Source of the DNA: Noviherbaspirillum malthae
GTDB taxonomy: Bacteria > Pseudomonadota > Gammaproteobacteria > Burkholderiales > Burkholderiaceae_D
DNA: 64,000 bases
NCBI RefSeq assembly: GCF_015352985.1
Contig: NZ_JACYXF010000001.1
Span: 682,001 to 746,000, forward strand
Direction of reading: 5' to 3'
Position numbers and translations under genes: made by a program. Positions 56,158-64,000 of this stretch are shown one piece after another (positions within the stretch are counted from its first letter, which is position 1; the number at the start of each line of letters is the position of its first letter). The notes under the pieces were generated by a model. It saw only the letters and a program-made list of their open reading frames with translations. It had not been told where the DNA came from and made no database searches.

Positions 56158-57006
56158 TCAAAGCTCCTTGAGCAGCGAGATCGTCGCCTGGCAAAGCGCA
56201 TGTTCCGGCGAGGCGAACGCATCGCAGATGGTCAGGTGGTTCAGGCCGGGCAGGGGTACGTCGCCGCGATGGCTGCCGCTCCATGAGCGCGCGATGAGTT
56301 CGGTCTGGCGCCGGAATTCGTCGGATTCGAGCGCGCCGTAGGCGGTAACGAAGGAAGCCGGATGGCCCTGCGGCATGAATGCCGGCGACAGGGGAGCGAT
56401 ATCGGCTTCGGTGAGCTTGAGGTCGACGTTGACGAAATCGGCGTGCCTGACCGGTTCGAGGTCGTAGAGGCCGGACATCAGGACGCCGCCCTTGACGAGG
56501 TCGGCCGGCAGGTCGGCGCCGAACACCGGCCAGTGTGCGGCCATCATCATCGCCGCCAGGTGCGCGCCGGCGGAGTGGCCGGCAACCACGATGCGCTTCG
56601 GATCGAAGTCGTACTTTTCCGCGCTCCGGTAGAGCCATGCCAGCGCATGCACCTGCTGCATCACGATCTCGGCGATGCTGGCATGCGGCGCCAGCGTGTA
56701 ATTGGTCAGCGCCACATTGAATCCGGCGCGGGTATACGCGGGCACGACGAAGGAAAAATCCGACTTGTCCAGCGAACGCCACCAGCCGCCGTGGATGAAG
56801 ACCAGCAGCGGCGCATCGCTGCGGTTGGTGGGGAAGAAGTCCAGGCGCTCGGCGGAGGCTTCGCCGTAGGCGAGATCGAACAGCGCGGCCTGCGAGCGCC
56901 GCACCTGCATCGAATCCTTCAGCCAGCGCGTGAAGATGTAGGGATGATCGGGAATGGAGGCGCGGGCATTGTATTGCTGGCTGTAGTATTCGGCTTGGTT
57001 GTCCAT
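56158..57006 (-). CDS. Alpha/beta hydrolase, esterase/kynurenine formamidase-like
   Basis: The 282-residue protein has the oxyanion motif FIHGGWW, nucleophile elbow VAGHSAGAHLAA with Ser, and late His in LPGLNHLTICDAF. The HGGWW form and order match bacterial esterases close to kynurenine formamidase (KynB-like and related hydrolases). No tryptophan catabolic gene is near, so function stays open. ATG 57006 is preferred to the upstream extension, which lacks similarity. It is divergent from cobT. Confidence 0.82.
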   Translation of the reverse strand: MDNQAEYYSQQYNARASIPDHPYIFTRWLKDSMQVRRSQAALFDLAYGEASAERLDFFPTNRSDAPLLVFIHGGWWRSLDKSDFSFVVPAYTRAGFNVALTNYTLAPHASIAEIVMQQVHALAWLYRSAEKYDFDPKRIVVAGHSAGAHLAAMMMAAHWPVFGADLPADLVKGGVLMSGLYDLEPVRHADFVNVDLKLTEADIAPLSPAFMPQGHPASFVTAYGALESDEFRRQTELIARSWSGSHRGDVPLPGLNHLTICDAFASPEHALCQATISLLKEL

Positions 57007-57130
57007 GGGCGTGTCTGCGGTGTTGAAATGGTTATCCGGGCGACAGTTTACCGGGCTTGCCGGCAAATGGCATGGAATGGCCCGGCGATCTGGCCGGTCC
57101 GGAGATTTGACGGGCCGGGGCCGCCGCCGT

Positions 57131-57349
57131 ACACTGCCGGCGTTCTGGTGCCCGCGGATGCGTTCGCGTCCGCAGTTAAACGGGAAACACGAAGCCTCTC
57201 AGGCATAACGTGTGCTGCCCCCGCAACGGTAAGCAAGCGTCGCTGCAGCAGCCAAGCGCTGATCAGCGACAGACGGCCCTTCAAGCCACTGTGCATCTTC
57301 TGCATGGGAAGGCTGGCCGATCGATCTTGCCAGCCCGGATACCGGCCGG
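57131..57349 (+). ncRNA. Cobalamin riboswitch upstream of cobT
   Basis: The leader contains the conserved cobalamin aptamer elements in order: GGTGCCCGCG, TTAAACGGGAAACACG, GTGCTGCCCCCGCAACGG, AGCCACTGTGC, CATGGGAAGGCTGGC and the B12-box end CCAGCCCGGATACCGGCC. It is followed by a hairpin CGTCCG/CGGACG (57371-57397) and TTTTT (57401-57405), which fits a transcription-terminating expression platform. It lies 80 nt before cobT. Confidence 0.94.
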
Positions 57350-57370
57350 AATGCTGCATCGGCGCAGACG

Positions 57371-57405
57371 CGTCCGGTGAGTCACGCCATGCGGACGGGG
57401 TTTTT
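57371..57405 (+). terminator. Expression-platform terminator of the cobT riboswitch
   Basis: CGTCCG (57371-57376) pairs with CGGACG (57392-57397), followed by GGGTTTTT. The short stem just after the aptamer and before cobT suggests ligand-induced termination. Confidence 0.55.
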
Positions 57406-57428
57406 CGCATGCCTTCTCCCAGTTCCTA

Positions 57429-58508
57429 ATGAATGCATTCATGCCGCAGCCCAGCCATCGTCAAGAAGATTCCACGCTCATTCCCCATGTCGAACCCACG
57501 GCGGATACCGCGCTGTTGACGCAGCTCGACGCCGCCGTCAACAACAAGACCAAGCCGCTCGGCAGTCTCGGCATGCTCGAAACGCTGGCCCGCCAGATCG
57601 GCCTGGTCCAGCGCACCGTTCATCCACGCATCACATCGCCGGCGATTCTTGTATTCGCCGGCGACCACGGCGTGGTCGCGGAAAAGGTGTCGCCCTATCC
57701 GCAGGACGTGACCTGGCAGATGGTGGAAAACTTTCTCGGCGGCGGAGCGGCGATCAATGTCTTTGCTCGCCAGAACGGATGCGCGCTGCAGGTGATCGAC
57801 GCTGGCGTCAACCATGATTTCGGAGAGCGCGCCGGATTGGTGGGCCGAAAGGTGGCGCATGGCACCCGCAACTTCATGCGCGAAGCGGCGATGACGCCGG
57901 AGCAGTGCAGCCTTGCGATCCGGCACGGCATTGAGCTGGTCGCTGGTCTGGAAGGCAATGTGCTCGGCTTCGGCGAAATGGGCATCGGCAATACCAGTGC
58001 CGCCGCCGCCCTGATGCACAGGCTAACCGGCGCGCCGCTCAAGGAATGCGTCGGCGCCGGGGCAGGCCTGTCGGAGGAGGGCATCGCCCATAAACTGAAA
58101 GTGCTGCAGCGGGCCGTCGAATTGCATGCGCAGGCAAAAGAGCCGCTGGATATTCTCGCCGCACTGGGCGGCTTCGAAATCGCCATGATGACCGGCGCCA
58201 TGCTGGCCGCCGCAAGGCGGCGCATGGTGCTGCTGATCGACGGCTTCATCGTCACCAGTGCCTTGCTGGCGGCGGCCAGGCTGCAGCCGGCGATACTCGA
58301 CTATTGCGTCTTCTCCCACTGCTCGGACGAGCGCGGCCACACCAGCATGCTCGAGCATCTCGGCGCGCGCCCCTTGCTGCAGCTCGGCCTGCGGCTCGGC
58401 GAGGGCAGCGGCTGCGCACTGGCCCTGCCGCTGCTGCATGCGGCCGTCAACTTCCTCAACGACATGGCTACCTTCGAATCAGCCCAGGTCAGCGGCAAGG
58501 ACGACTGA
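57429..58508 (+). CDS. cobT: Nicotinate-nucleotide-dimethylbenzimidazole phosphoribosyltransferase
   Basis: The 359-residue enzyme makes alpha-ribazole phosphate for the lower ligand of cobalamin. Family blocks are visible: NKTKPLGSLGMLETLA, FAGDHGVVAEKVSPYP, GEMGIGNTSAAAAL and a late GAGAGLSEEG. It is the first gene of a cobT-cobS-cobC set behind a cobalamin riboswitch. There is no clear ribosome site before the ATG at 57429; an alternative ATG is 12 nt downstream. Confidence 0.95.
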   Translation: MNAFMPQPSHRQEDSTLIPHVEPTADTALLTQLDAAVNNKTKPLGSLGMLETLARQIGLVQRTVHPRITSPAILVFAGDHGVVAEKVSPYPQDVTWQMVENFLGGGAAINVFARQNGCALQVIDAGVNHDFGERAGLVGRKVAHGTRNFMREAAMTPEQCSLAIRHGIELVAGLEGNVLGFGEMGIGNTSAAAALMHRLTGAPLKECVGAGAGLSEEGIAHKLKVLQRAVELHAQAKEPLDILAALGGFEIAMMTGAMLAAARRRMVLLIDGFIVTSALLAAARLQPAILDYCVFSHCSDERGHTSMLEHLGARPLLQLGLRLGEGSGCALALPLLHAAVNFLNDMATFESAQVSGKDD

Positions 58509-58511
58509 GCG

Positions 58512-59318
58512 ATGCAGCCGACCGGCGTCCGCCCCGACTCGCTTGCTATGCGCTGCCTGCATCAGCTGCGCCTGTTCTTCATCGCGCTGCAGTTCTTCAC
58601 ACGCCTGCCGATTCCGCGCTGGGTCGGTTTCGAACCGGAATGGCTGCAGCATGCAAGCCGGTATTTCCCGGCGGTCGGCATCGTGGTCGGCTCTTTCGCC
58701 GCGGGCGCCTATGCGCTGGCGGCCCTGGTGCTGCCGCAGACCGTGGCGGTGCTGCTGTCGACCATCGCCGGCATTTACCTGACGGGTGCTTTCCATGAAG
58801 ACGGTTTCGCCGATACCTGCGACGGCCTGGGCGGCGGCATGACGCGTGAGCGGGTGCTGCAGATCATGAGCGACTCCCGCATCGGCGCCTATGGCGCGAT
58901 CGGCATCGGGCTGCTGCTGGCGCTGAAATGCGCGGCGCTGGCCTACCTGCCGTTCCATCTCCTGATCGCGGGGCTGCTGCTCGGCCATCCCGTGTCGCGT
59001 CTGATGGCAACGGCACTGATCTGGCGGCTCGAGTATGTGAAGGGGGAAGGCAAGGCCAAGCCGCTCGCGCAGCGCATGTCGCATGCGGAATTCATGATTG
59101 CGGCGGCGTTCGCGCTGTTGCCGGCGATCGTCCTGCTATGGCTCGGCTGGCTGGCATGGCCGGCCCTGCTGGCTGCGCTGCTGGCCATGGCGTGCAGCGC
59201 AGCGTGGCTGGCGCGCAAGTTCGTGCGCCGCATCGGCGGCTATACCGGCGACTGCCTTGGCGCGGTGCAGCAGGTGTGCGAGGTTTCCTGCTACCTGGCA
59301 TTGCTGGCGACGGTCTGA
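58512..59318 (+). CDS. cobS: Adenosylcobinamide-GDP ribazoletransferase (cobalamin synthase)
   Basis: The 268-residue membrane protein joins GDP-cobinamide to alpha-ribazole. Conserved FFTRLPIPRWVGF at the N-terminus, GAFHEDGFADTCDGLGGG with the acidic metal ligands, and several hydrophobic helices (AALAYLPFHLLIAGLLLG onward) fit the family. It starts 3 nt after the cobT stop. Confidence 0.94.
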   Translation: MQPTGVRPDSLAMRCLHQLRLFFIALQFFTRLPIPRWVGFEPEWLQHASRYFPAVGIVVGSFAAGAYALAALVLPQTVAVLLSTIAGIYLTGAFHEDGFADTCDGLGGGMTRERVLQIMSDSRIGAYGAIGIGLLLALKCAALAYLPFHLLIAGLLLGHPVSRLMATALIWRLEYVKGEGKAKPLAQRMSHAEFMIAAAFALLPAIVLLWLGWLAWPALLAALLAMACSAAWLARKFVRRIGGYTGDCLGAVQQVCEVSCYLALLATV

Positions 59319-59323
59319 ACGGC

Positions 59324-59872
59324 ATGCGTCTATTCCTCCTGCGCCACGGCAAGCCCGACGTCGCTTCCGGACTTTGCTACGGCAGCACCGACCTCGCCGT
59401 GTCAGGCGAGGAACAGGAGCGCGTCATCGATACGGTATTGCCCTTGCTCCCGCGCGACATGCCGATTTACGCCAGCCCGCTGAGGCGCTGCCGCGAACTG
59501 GCCGTTGCGCTTGCCGAACGCCTTGAAGCGCCTATGCCCGTGATCGATGCGCGGCTTGCGGAAATGCACTTCGGCGCATGGGAAATGCGGTCCTGGGACC
59601 AGATTCCGCGCAGGGAGGTCGATGCCTGGGCGACAGACTTGGCGGGCTACCGGCCGGGCGGCGGCGAGAGCGTGTTCGATGTGGCGACCCGGGTGAGCGG
59701 CTTCCATGCCGACCTGCTGTCCGGCGTGAGCGATGCCGTCATCGTCGCCCATGCCGGAACCATGCGGCTCCTGAAGGAATGCGTCAAGGGTGGTTCGCCT
59801 CGCGACCTGGCATTGCGGGCGGCACGGAGCCGGCATGAGATTGCCTACGGAGAACTCCTAATCTTGGAATAG
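59324..59872 (+). CDS. cobC: Alpha-ribazole phosphatase-like histidine phosphatase
   Basis: The 182-residue protein starts MRLFLLRHGKPDV, with the catalytic RHG motif of the histidine phosphatase superfamily, and has EMHFGAWEMRSW and VAHAGTMRLL, the other conserved blocks. By position, 5 nt after cobS, it probably dephosphorylates alpha-ribazole phosphate (or the last cobalamin phosphate) as CobC. A longer frame upstream lies inside cobS and is a shadow. Confidence 0.88.
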   Translation: MRLFLLRHGKPDVASGLCYGSTDLAVSGEEQERVIDTVLPLLPRDMPIYASPLRRCRELAVALAERLEAPMPVIDARLAEMHFGAWEMRSWDQIPRREVDAWATDLAGYRPGGGESVFDVATRVSGFHADLLSGVSDAVIVAHAGTMRLLKECVKGGSPRDLALRAARSRHEIAYGELLILE

Positions 59873-59934
59873 GACGCAGGGCCGGCTGCTACACGCCTTT
59901 CATGTTGTCGCCGGTTACTGCAAGCCTTACAATA

Positions 59935-60148
59935 GCCGGGTTTTGGTGCCCGCGGATGCATTCGCGTCCGCAGTTAAACGGGAAACACGAAGCCCTTCAG
60001 GCATAACGTGTGCTGCCCCCGCAACGGTAAGCAAGCGTCGCTGCAACAGTGTCAAGCGCTGAACAGCGACAGACGGCCCTCTCAAGCCACTGTGCGTTTT
60101 TGCATGGGAAGGCTGGCCGATCGACCTTGCCAGCCCGGATACCGGCCA
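59935..60148 (+). ncRNA. Cobalamin riboswitch upstream of btuB
   Basis: The same aptamer elements as at 57131 occur here in the same order (GGTGCCCGCG, TTAAACGGGAAACACG, CTGCCCCCGCAACGG, GCCACTGTGC, CCAGCCCGGATACCGGCC), with only about a dozen differences over roughly 200 nt. The downstream platform differs: hairpins GAAAGC-GCC/GGCGCTTTC (60157-60197) and CCGGC/GCCGG (60205-60228) without a long U-tract, and 100 nt to btuB. Confidence 0.94.
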
Positions 60149-60250
60149 GAACAGGTGAAAGCCGCCGGACAGGGAGAGTCATTCGTTCGGCGCTTTCGTT
60201 CAATCCGGCTTGCGGGGAAGCAGGCCGGTTGTCAATCACTGGAAATTCAC

Positions 60251-62116
60251 ATGATCTCATCCGTATCCCTGGGCCGCCCGGCCGCAGGCAAGCCCCTCGC
60301 CATGGCGCTCGCCATCGGCACGCTCTTTTCCGTTCCCGCCGCCTTCGCACAAGACAGAAAACTCGAGTCGGTGGTGGTGACCGCGAACCGCACGCCGCAG
60401 ATCGCAACCGAAGTGCTGAGCGACAATATCGTCATCAGCGCCGAAGACATTGCCAAGTCGGGGCGCACTTCGCTCATCGACGTCCTGCAGCGCCAGCGCG
60501 GCATCGAAGTCGTCCGCAACGGCGGACCCGGCACCAGTTCGTCGGTATTCCTGAGGGGAACGGACAACAAACAGAACATCGTCCTGGTCGACGGCGTGCG
60601 CGTCGGCTCGTCCACCAGCGGCGGCGCCAGCTGGGCAGGCATTCCGCTGTCGCAGATCGACCGCGTGGAAGTCGTCTATGGCCCGCTCAGCACCATGTAC
60701 GGCGCCGATGCGGTCGGCGGCGTGATCCAGATCTTCACCAAGAAAGGCGACGGCCCGCCGGTGCCCACGGTATCGGCAGGCATCGGCAGCTACCGCACCT
60801 ACAACCTCGAAGCCGGCGTCTCGGGTTCCAGCAGCGGCTTCCGCTATGCGCTGCGGGCCTCGCATGAAGAGTCCGACGGCTTCTCCTCCACCCGGCGCGG
60901 CGCGAGCGGTTTCAATCCCGACCGCGACGGTTACGACAACGACAGCGCAAGCGGCCAGTTCAGTCTCGAGCTGGCCAAGGGTCATGAGATCGGCGTCAAC
61001 TTCCTGCACAGCGACCTGAAATCGCAGTTCGACAACAACGCTGCATTCGACGACCGCATCCAGTCCAAAGTCTCGACCATCGGCGCCTACAGCAGGAACC
61101 AGATCCTGCCCAACTGGACCAGCCAGGTGATGGTGTCGCAGTCGCAGGACAAGGGCCTGAACACCACGCGCACCGGCAGCACGCATTTCGACACCAAGCA
61201 GCAGCAGGTGAGCTGGCAAAACAACTTCAGCGTCTTCACCACCGATGTGGTGCAGCTGATCGCCGAGCACCGCCGCGAGGAAGTCGATTCCAGCACCACC
61301 GAACTGAACCGGTCGCGCACGACCAACTCCATCGCCGCCGGCTATCAGCTCAAGCGCGGCGCGCATCTCGCCGCGGCCAGCATCCGCAATGACGACAACT
61401 CCCAGTTCGGCTCGCACGTTACAGGCAGCCTGTCCTACGGCTACCGCCTGACCAGCGCCCTGCGCACCAATGCCAGCATCGGCACCAGCTTCCGCGCGCC
61501 GACCTTCAACGATCTGTACTTCCCGGGCTTCGGCTTCGCCGACAACCGTCCCGAGAAGGGGCGCAATGCCGAAGTTGGGCTTTATTACGAGGACGGAAAG
61601 TCGACCTACAGCGCGGTGTATTACCACAACCGCCTGACGGACCTGCTGGTCAGCACGCCGGTGTGCCCGGTCGAGCAGGCGACCCATCCGTTCGGCTGCG
61701 CCTACAACGTCAACGAGGCCCTGCTCACCGGCGTGACCCTCGGCGCCAAGACGGCCGTCGGCAGCTTCAACCTCGGCGCGTCGCTGGATTTCCAGAACCC
61801 GAAGGATGAAACCACCGGCCGCCAGCTGGCGCGCCGTTCGAAGCGGCACGGCACGCTGTCGCTCGACCATACGGCAGGCAAGCTGACCACCGGCGGCGAC
61901 ATCGTCTTCTCGGCGGAACGTTTCGACGATGCCAGCAACCGCACCCGCCTGGGTGGTTACGGCATTCTCAACCTCTTTGCAAACTATGAGGTCGCGCCCA
62001 ACTGGTCGCTGTTTGCGCGCTGGAACAATGTGCTGGACAAGGACTATGAGCTGGCGAGGAACTACAATACCGCCGGGTCCAACGTCTTCGTCGGCATCCG
62101 TTACGGCATCCGCTAG
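60251..62116 (+). CDS. btuB: TonB-dependent vitamin B12 receptor
   Basis: The 621-residue outer-membrane protein has a signal peptide ending at AFAQ, a TonB-box-like ESVVVTAN, a plug domain (LQRQRGIEVVRNGGPGTSSS, VEVVYGPLSTMYGADAVGGV) and a 22-strand-type barrel ending in an aromatic-poor IRYGIR. The cobalamin riboswitch upstream and BtuC/BtuD downstream identify the substrate as cobalamin or a cobinoid. The ATG at 60251 is at the signal-peptide start; the open frame upstream runs through the riboswitch. Confidence 0.93.
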   Translation: MISSVSLGRPAAGKPLAMALAIGTLFSVPAAFAQDRKLESVVVTANRTPQIATEVLSDNIVISAEDIAKSGRTSLIDVLQRQRGIEVVRNGGPGTSSSVFLRGTDNKQNIVLVDGVRVGSSTSGGASWAGIPLSQIDRVEVVYGPLSTMYGADAVGGVIQIFTKKGDGPPVPTVSAGIGSYRTYNLEAGVSGSSSGFRYALRASHEESDGFSSTRRGASGFNPDRDGYDNDSASGQFSLELAKGHEIGVNFLHSDLKSQFDNNAAFDDRIQSKVSTIGAYSRNQILPNWTSQVMVSQSQDKGLNTTRTGSTHFDTKQQQVSWQNNFSVFTTDVVQLIAEHRREEVDSSTTELNRSRTTNSIAAGYQLKRGAHLAAASIRNDDNSQFGSHVTGSLSYGYRLTSALRTNASIGTSFRAPTFNDLYFPGFGFADNRPEKGRNAEVGLYYEDGKSTYSAVYYHNRLTDLLVSTPVCPVEQATHPFGCAYNVNEALLTGVTLGAKTAVGSFNLGASLDFQNPKDETTGRQLARRSKRHGTLSLDHTAGKLTTGGDIVFSAERFDDASNRTRLGGYGILNLFANYEVAPNWSLFARWNNVLDKDYELARNYNTAGSNVFVGIRYGIR

Positions 62117-62136
62117 TTCATCGAAAGCAGCTCAAC

Positions 62137-63174
62137 GTGCATAGCAGCGTCCTCATCCTCCCATCCTTCCGCGAGCGCCGGCGCGCGGTGGCCATCCTGG
62201 CGATGCTGGGCGCTGCGGGCCTGGCTTGCATCCTGTTCGCCTGCGCGATCGGTTCGGTATCGCTGTCGGCCGGCGAACTGTTCGGCGCGCTCGGCGAACT
62301 GCTGCGCGGCAAGCCGGAGTCGCTGGCGGCGACGCTGCTGGAACTGCGCCTAGGCCGTGCGCTGTCGGCCTTCGTCACCGGCGCCACGCTGGCCCTGGCC
62401 GGGGTGATGATGCAGGCGCTGCTGCGCAATCCGCTTGCCGATCCCTATGTGCTCGGCGTCTCCGGCGGCGCCGCGGTCGGCGCGCTGGCCGCCATCCTGT
62501 TCATGGCAGCGGCCTGGGTAGTTGATGTAGCAGCTTTCGGCGGCGCCATCGCGGTGGCCATGCTCCTGCTGCTGCTGGCCAGGCGCGACCTGCGCGGCAG
62601 CGGCGGCGACGGCAATGCGCCGATGCTGCTGCTGACCGGCGTCATCGTCGCCTCCGGCTGCGGGGCGCTGGTCACGCTGATGCTTTCCATCGCGCCCGAC
62701 AACCGGCTGCGCGGCATGGTGTTCTGGCTGATCGGCGACTTGTCGGCCACCCAGCTGCGCTGGCTGCCCTGGCTGATCTGGTCGGGCGCGCTGGTCTTTG
62801 CCATCCGTGTCGCCCGTGCGATCAACGTCATGGCACTGCATGCGGAAGCGGCAGCCACGCTTGGCATCTCGGTCGCGCGCCTGCGCCAGGGCTTGTTCCT
62901 GAGCTCGGCGCTGTTGACGGCGAGTGCGGTCAGCAGCGCCGGCAGCATCGGCTTCGTCGGCCTGATCGTGCCGCATGCCTGCCGCTTCGCCTGGGGGCCG
63001 GATCATCGCCTGCTGCTGCCGGCGGCGACGCTGGCGGGGGGGAGTTTCCTGGTGCTGGCGGATACGCTTGCGCGCACGGTGATCGCGCCGCAGCAGCTGC
63101 CGGTAGGCGTAATCACGGCGCTGATCGGGGTGCCGGTGTTTTTGGTGCAGTTGCATCAGCTGTATAGGAGGTGA
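62137..63174 (+). CDS. btuC: Vitamin B12 ABC transporter permease (FecCD family)
   Basis: The 345-residue membrane protein has about ten helices and FecCD/BtuC motifs: LRLGRALSAFVTGATLALAG, LRNPLADPYVLGVSGGAAVG and SSAGSIGFVGLIVPHACRF. It starts with GTG 62137, 20 nt after btuB; no stronger ATG is in frame nearby. Together with BtuB and BtuD it forms the uptake route for cobalamin; a periplasmic BtuF may lie beyond the window. Confidence 0.92.
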   Translation: MHSSVLILPSFRERRRAVAILAMLGAAGLACILFACAIGSVSLSAGELFGALGELLRGKPESLAATLLELRLGRALSAFVTGATLALAGVMMQALLRNPLADPYVLGVSGGAAVGALAAILFMAAAWVVDVAAFGGAIAVAMLLLLLARRDLRGSGGDGNAPMLLLTGVIVASGCGALVTLMLSIAPDNRLRGMVFWLIGDLSATQLRWLPWLIWSGALVFAIRVARAINVMALHAEAAATLGISVARLRQGLFLSSALLTASAVSSAGSIGFVGLIVPHACRFAWGPDHRLLLPAATLAGGSFLVLADTLARTVIAPQQLPVGVITALIGVPVFLVQLHQLYRR

Positions 63175-63217
63175 GGGGTGCAAGCACCTAATTCTGGCCG
63201 CAGGGCTGCGCTCCGAT

Positions 63218-63338
63218 ACTCCCTCCCCTTCAAGGGGAGGGCTGGGGTGAGGATGGGGTTATGTCTCGATGAAAGAACATTTCTTTATGCTAAAACAACC
63301 CATCCCCACCCTAACCCTCCCCTTGAAGGGGAGGGAAT
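63218..63338. repeat. Family B palindromic element between btuC and btuD
   Basis: Two inverted units face each other: CTCCCCTTCAAGGGGAGGG then GGATGGGG on the left, CCCATCCCCACCC then CTCCCCTTGAAGGGGAGGG on the right, with about 45 bases between. It interrupts what would otherwise be a tight btuC-btuD junction and could affect expression of btuD. Confidence 0.82.
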
Positions 63339-63357
63339 AAGCTGGAATGGCTAGCGT

Positions 63358-64000
63358 ATGCAAACACTCAACCTCTCCCTCAACATCGGCGCCCGCAAAC
63401 TGGTCCATAACCTGAACTGGCAGGTAGACCCCGGCCAATGCTGGTGCGTCATCGGCCGCAACGGCGCCGGCAAGAGCACGCTGCTGCGCGCCCTGGTCGG
63501 ACTGCGCCAGCCCGACGGCGGCGAAGTCCGCATGCAGGGAAAGCCGCTGTCCGACTGGCCGCTGACCGCGCTTGCACGCGAGCGCGCCTACCTGCCTCAG
63601 GGCCGCAACGATGCCTTTGGCTACCGCGCCATCGAAACCGTGCTGGCGGCGCGCCATCCCTACCAGGACGACCGTTACTGGGATGCCGAATCCGATTACC
63701 AGGTCGCCCATGCATCACTGCGTGCGCTCGACGTCGAATCGCTCGCCGAGCGCGACGTGCGCACGCTGTCGGGCGGCGAGCGCCAGCGCGTGGCGATTGC
63801 CGCGGCGCTGGCCCAGGAAGCGCCGCTGCTGCTGCTCGACGAGCCTGCCAGCGCGCTCGACCTCGCGCATCAGGTCGGCGTGATGGAACTGCTGGCGCGC
63901 CTGTGCCGCACGCAGCAGAAATCCGTGGTGCTGGTCAGCCATGATCTCAATCTCGCGCATAGCGTCGCGACCCATGCATTGCTGCTGATGGGCGACGGCG
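63358..64000 (+). CDS. btuD: Cobalamin ABC transporter ATPase, 3' end beyond window
   Basis: The open part (214 codons) is an ABC ATPase of the FecE/BtuD type: Walker A IGRNGAGKSTLL, Q-loop LPQGRND, signature LSGGERQRVAIAAALAQE, Walker B LLLLDEPASALD and the switch His in VLVSHDLNLAHS. The C-terminus is cut off by the window. It is 183 nt after btuC, with a palindromic repeat between. Substrate assignment rests on btuB-btuC. Confidence 0.9.
   Translation, partial: MQTLNLSLNIGARKLVHNLNWQVDPGQCWCVIGRNGAGKSTLLRALVGLRQPDGGEVRMQGKPLSDWPLTALARERAYLPQGRNDAFGYRAIETVLAARHPYQDDRYWDAESDYQVAHASLRALDVESLAERDVRTLSGGERQRVAIAAALAQEAPLLLLDEPASALDLAHQVGVMELLARLCRTQQKSVVLVSHDLNLAHSVATHALLLMGDG

Noticed and set aside
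57429..58508. CRISPR-like spacing between the two riboswitches
   Set aside because: The repeated blocks are two copies of one aptamer 2.8 kb apart with genes between, not a repeat-spacer array.

Overview
The window looks like a chromosomal segment of a betaproteobacterium in the order Burkholderiales, most likely Oxalobacteraceae (Herbaspirillum/Noviherbaspirillum-like). This rests on GC-rich genes, an intracellular PHB depolymerase, a prpR / prpBC-acnD-prpF 2-methylcitrate cluster, glnA-ntrBC linkage, a cysI-DUF934-cysHDN-cobA sulfate operon, and argF-argG order. No tRNA, rRNA, CRISPR array or intact insertion sequence was seen. Family assignments come from reading the proteins; no database search was run.

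Layout. 1-6.5 kb: a partial RsxB-type ferredoxin, phaZ, an AT-rich spacer, a secreted thioredoxin-like protein, aroG behind a Phe/Tyr-rich leader peptide and terminator, a retropepsin-like protease and yajQ. 6.6-15.3 kb: murB, then argF-argG-ppnP, rsgA, a Ste24-type protease, orn and prfC. 15.7-18.4 kb: a hemerythrin-like protein, a membrane-anchored orphan TAXI receptor and a rhodanese. 18.4-23.7 kb: glnA with NtrC sites and a sigma-54 promoter, a DUF4124 protein, ntrB and ntrC. 24-25.5 kb: a cardiolipin synthase-like protein and a DUF1289 protein. 25.7-36.8 kb: divergent prpR and prpB-prpC-acnD-prpF, then a low-GC orphan gene, then prpE. 36.9-42 kb: xthA, pepA, lptF-lptG and a CbiX-type chelatase. 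42.5-51.2 kb: a minus-strand sulfate assimilation operon (permease, cysI, DUF934, cysH, cysD, cysN, cobA) divergent from cysB and a HAD phosphatase. 51.5-57 kb: an FAH-family hydrolase, a LysE exporter, a cheZ-cheA pair and an alpha/beta hydrolase. 57.1-64 kb: two near-identical cobalamin riboswitches, one ahead of cobT-cobS-cobC and one ahead of btuB-btuC-btuD (the last gene runs off the window).

How the parts work together. Nitrogen: NtrB/NtrC probably activate glnA through sigma-54. Propionate: PrpR probably activates prpB from a near-consensus sigma-54 promoter, and PrpE feeds propionyl-CoA into the PrpC/AcnD/PrpF/PrpB cycle. Sulfur: CysD/CysN make APS, which an Fe-S-type CysH reduces directly. 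CysI then makes sulfide with siroheme, for which CobA and the CbiX protein supply chemistry. Cobalamin: riboswitches control both late assembly and uptake.

The most interesting observation is a candidate ribosome-mediated attenuator before aroG: a 23-residue leader with five Phe and three Tyr codons, mutually exclusive hairpins and an intrinsic terminator. Other points worth checking are the low-GC gene inside the prp cluster, two families of palindromic intergenic repeats (some with nested inserts), a ~185-bp imperfect palindrome starting at the murB stop codon, a terminator-like hairpin in the argF leader, and the isolated cheZ-cheA pair.
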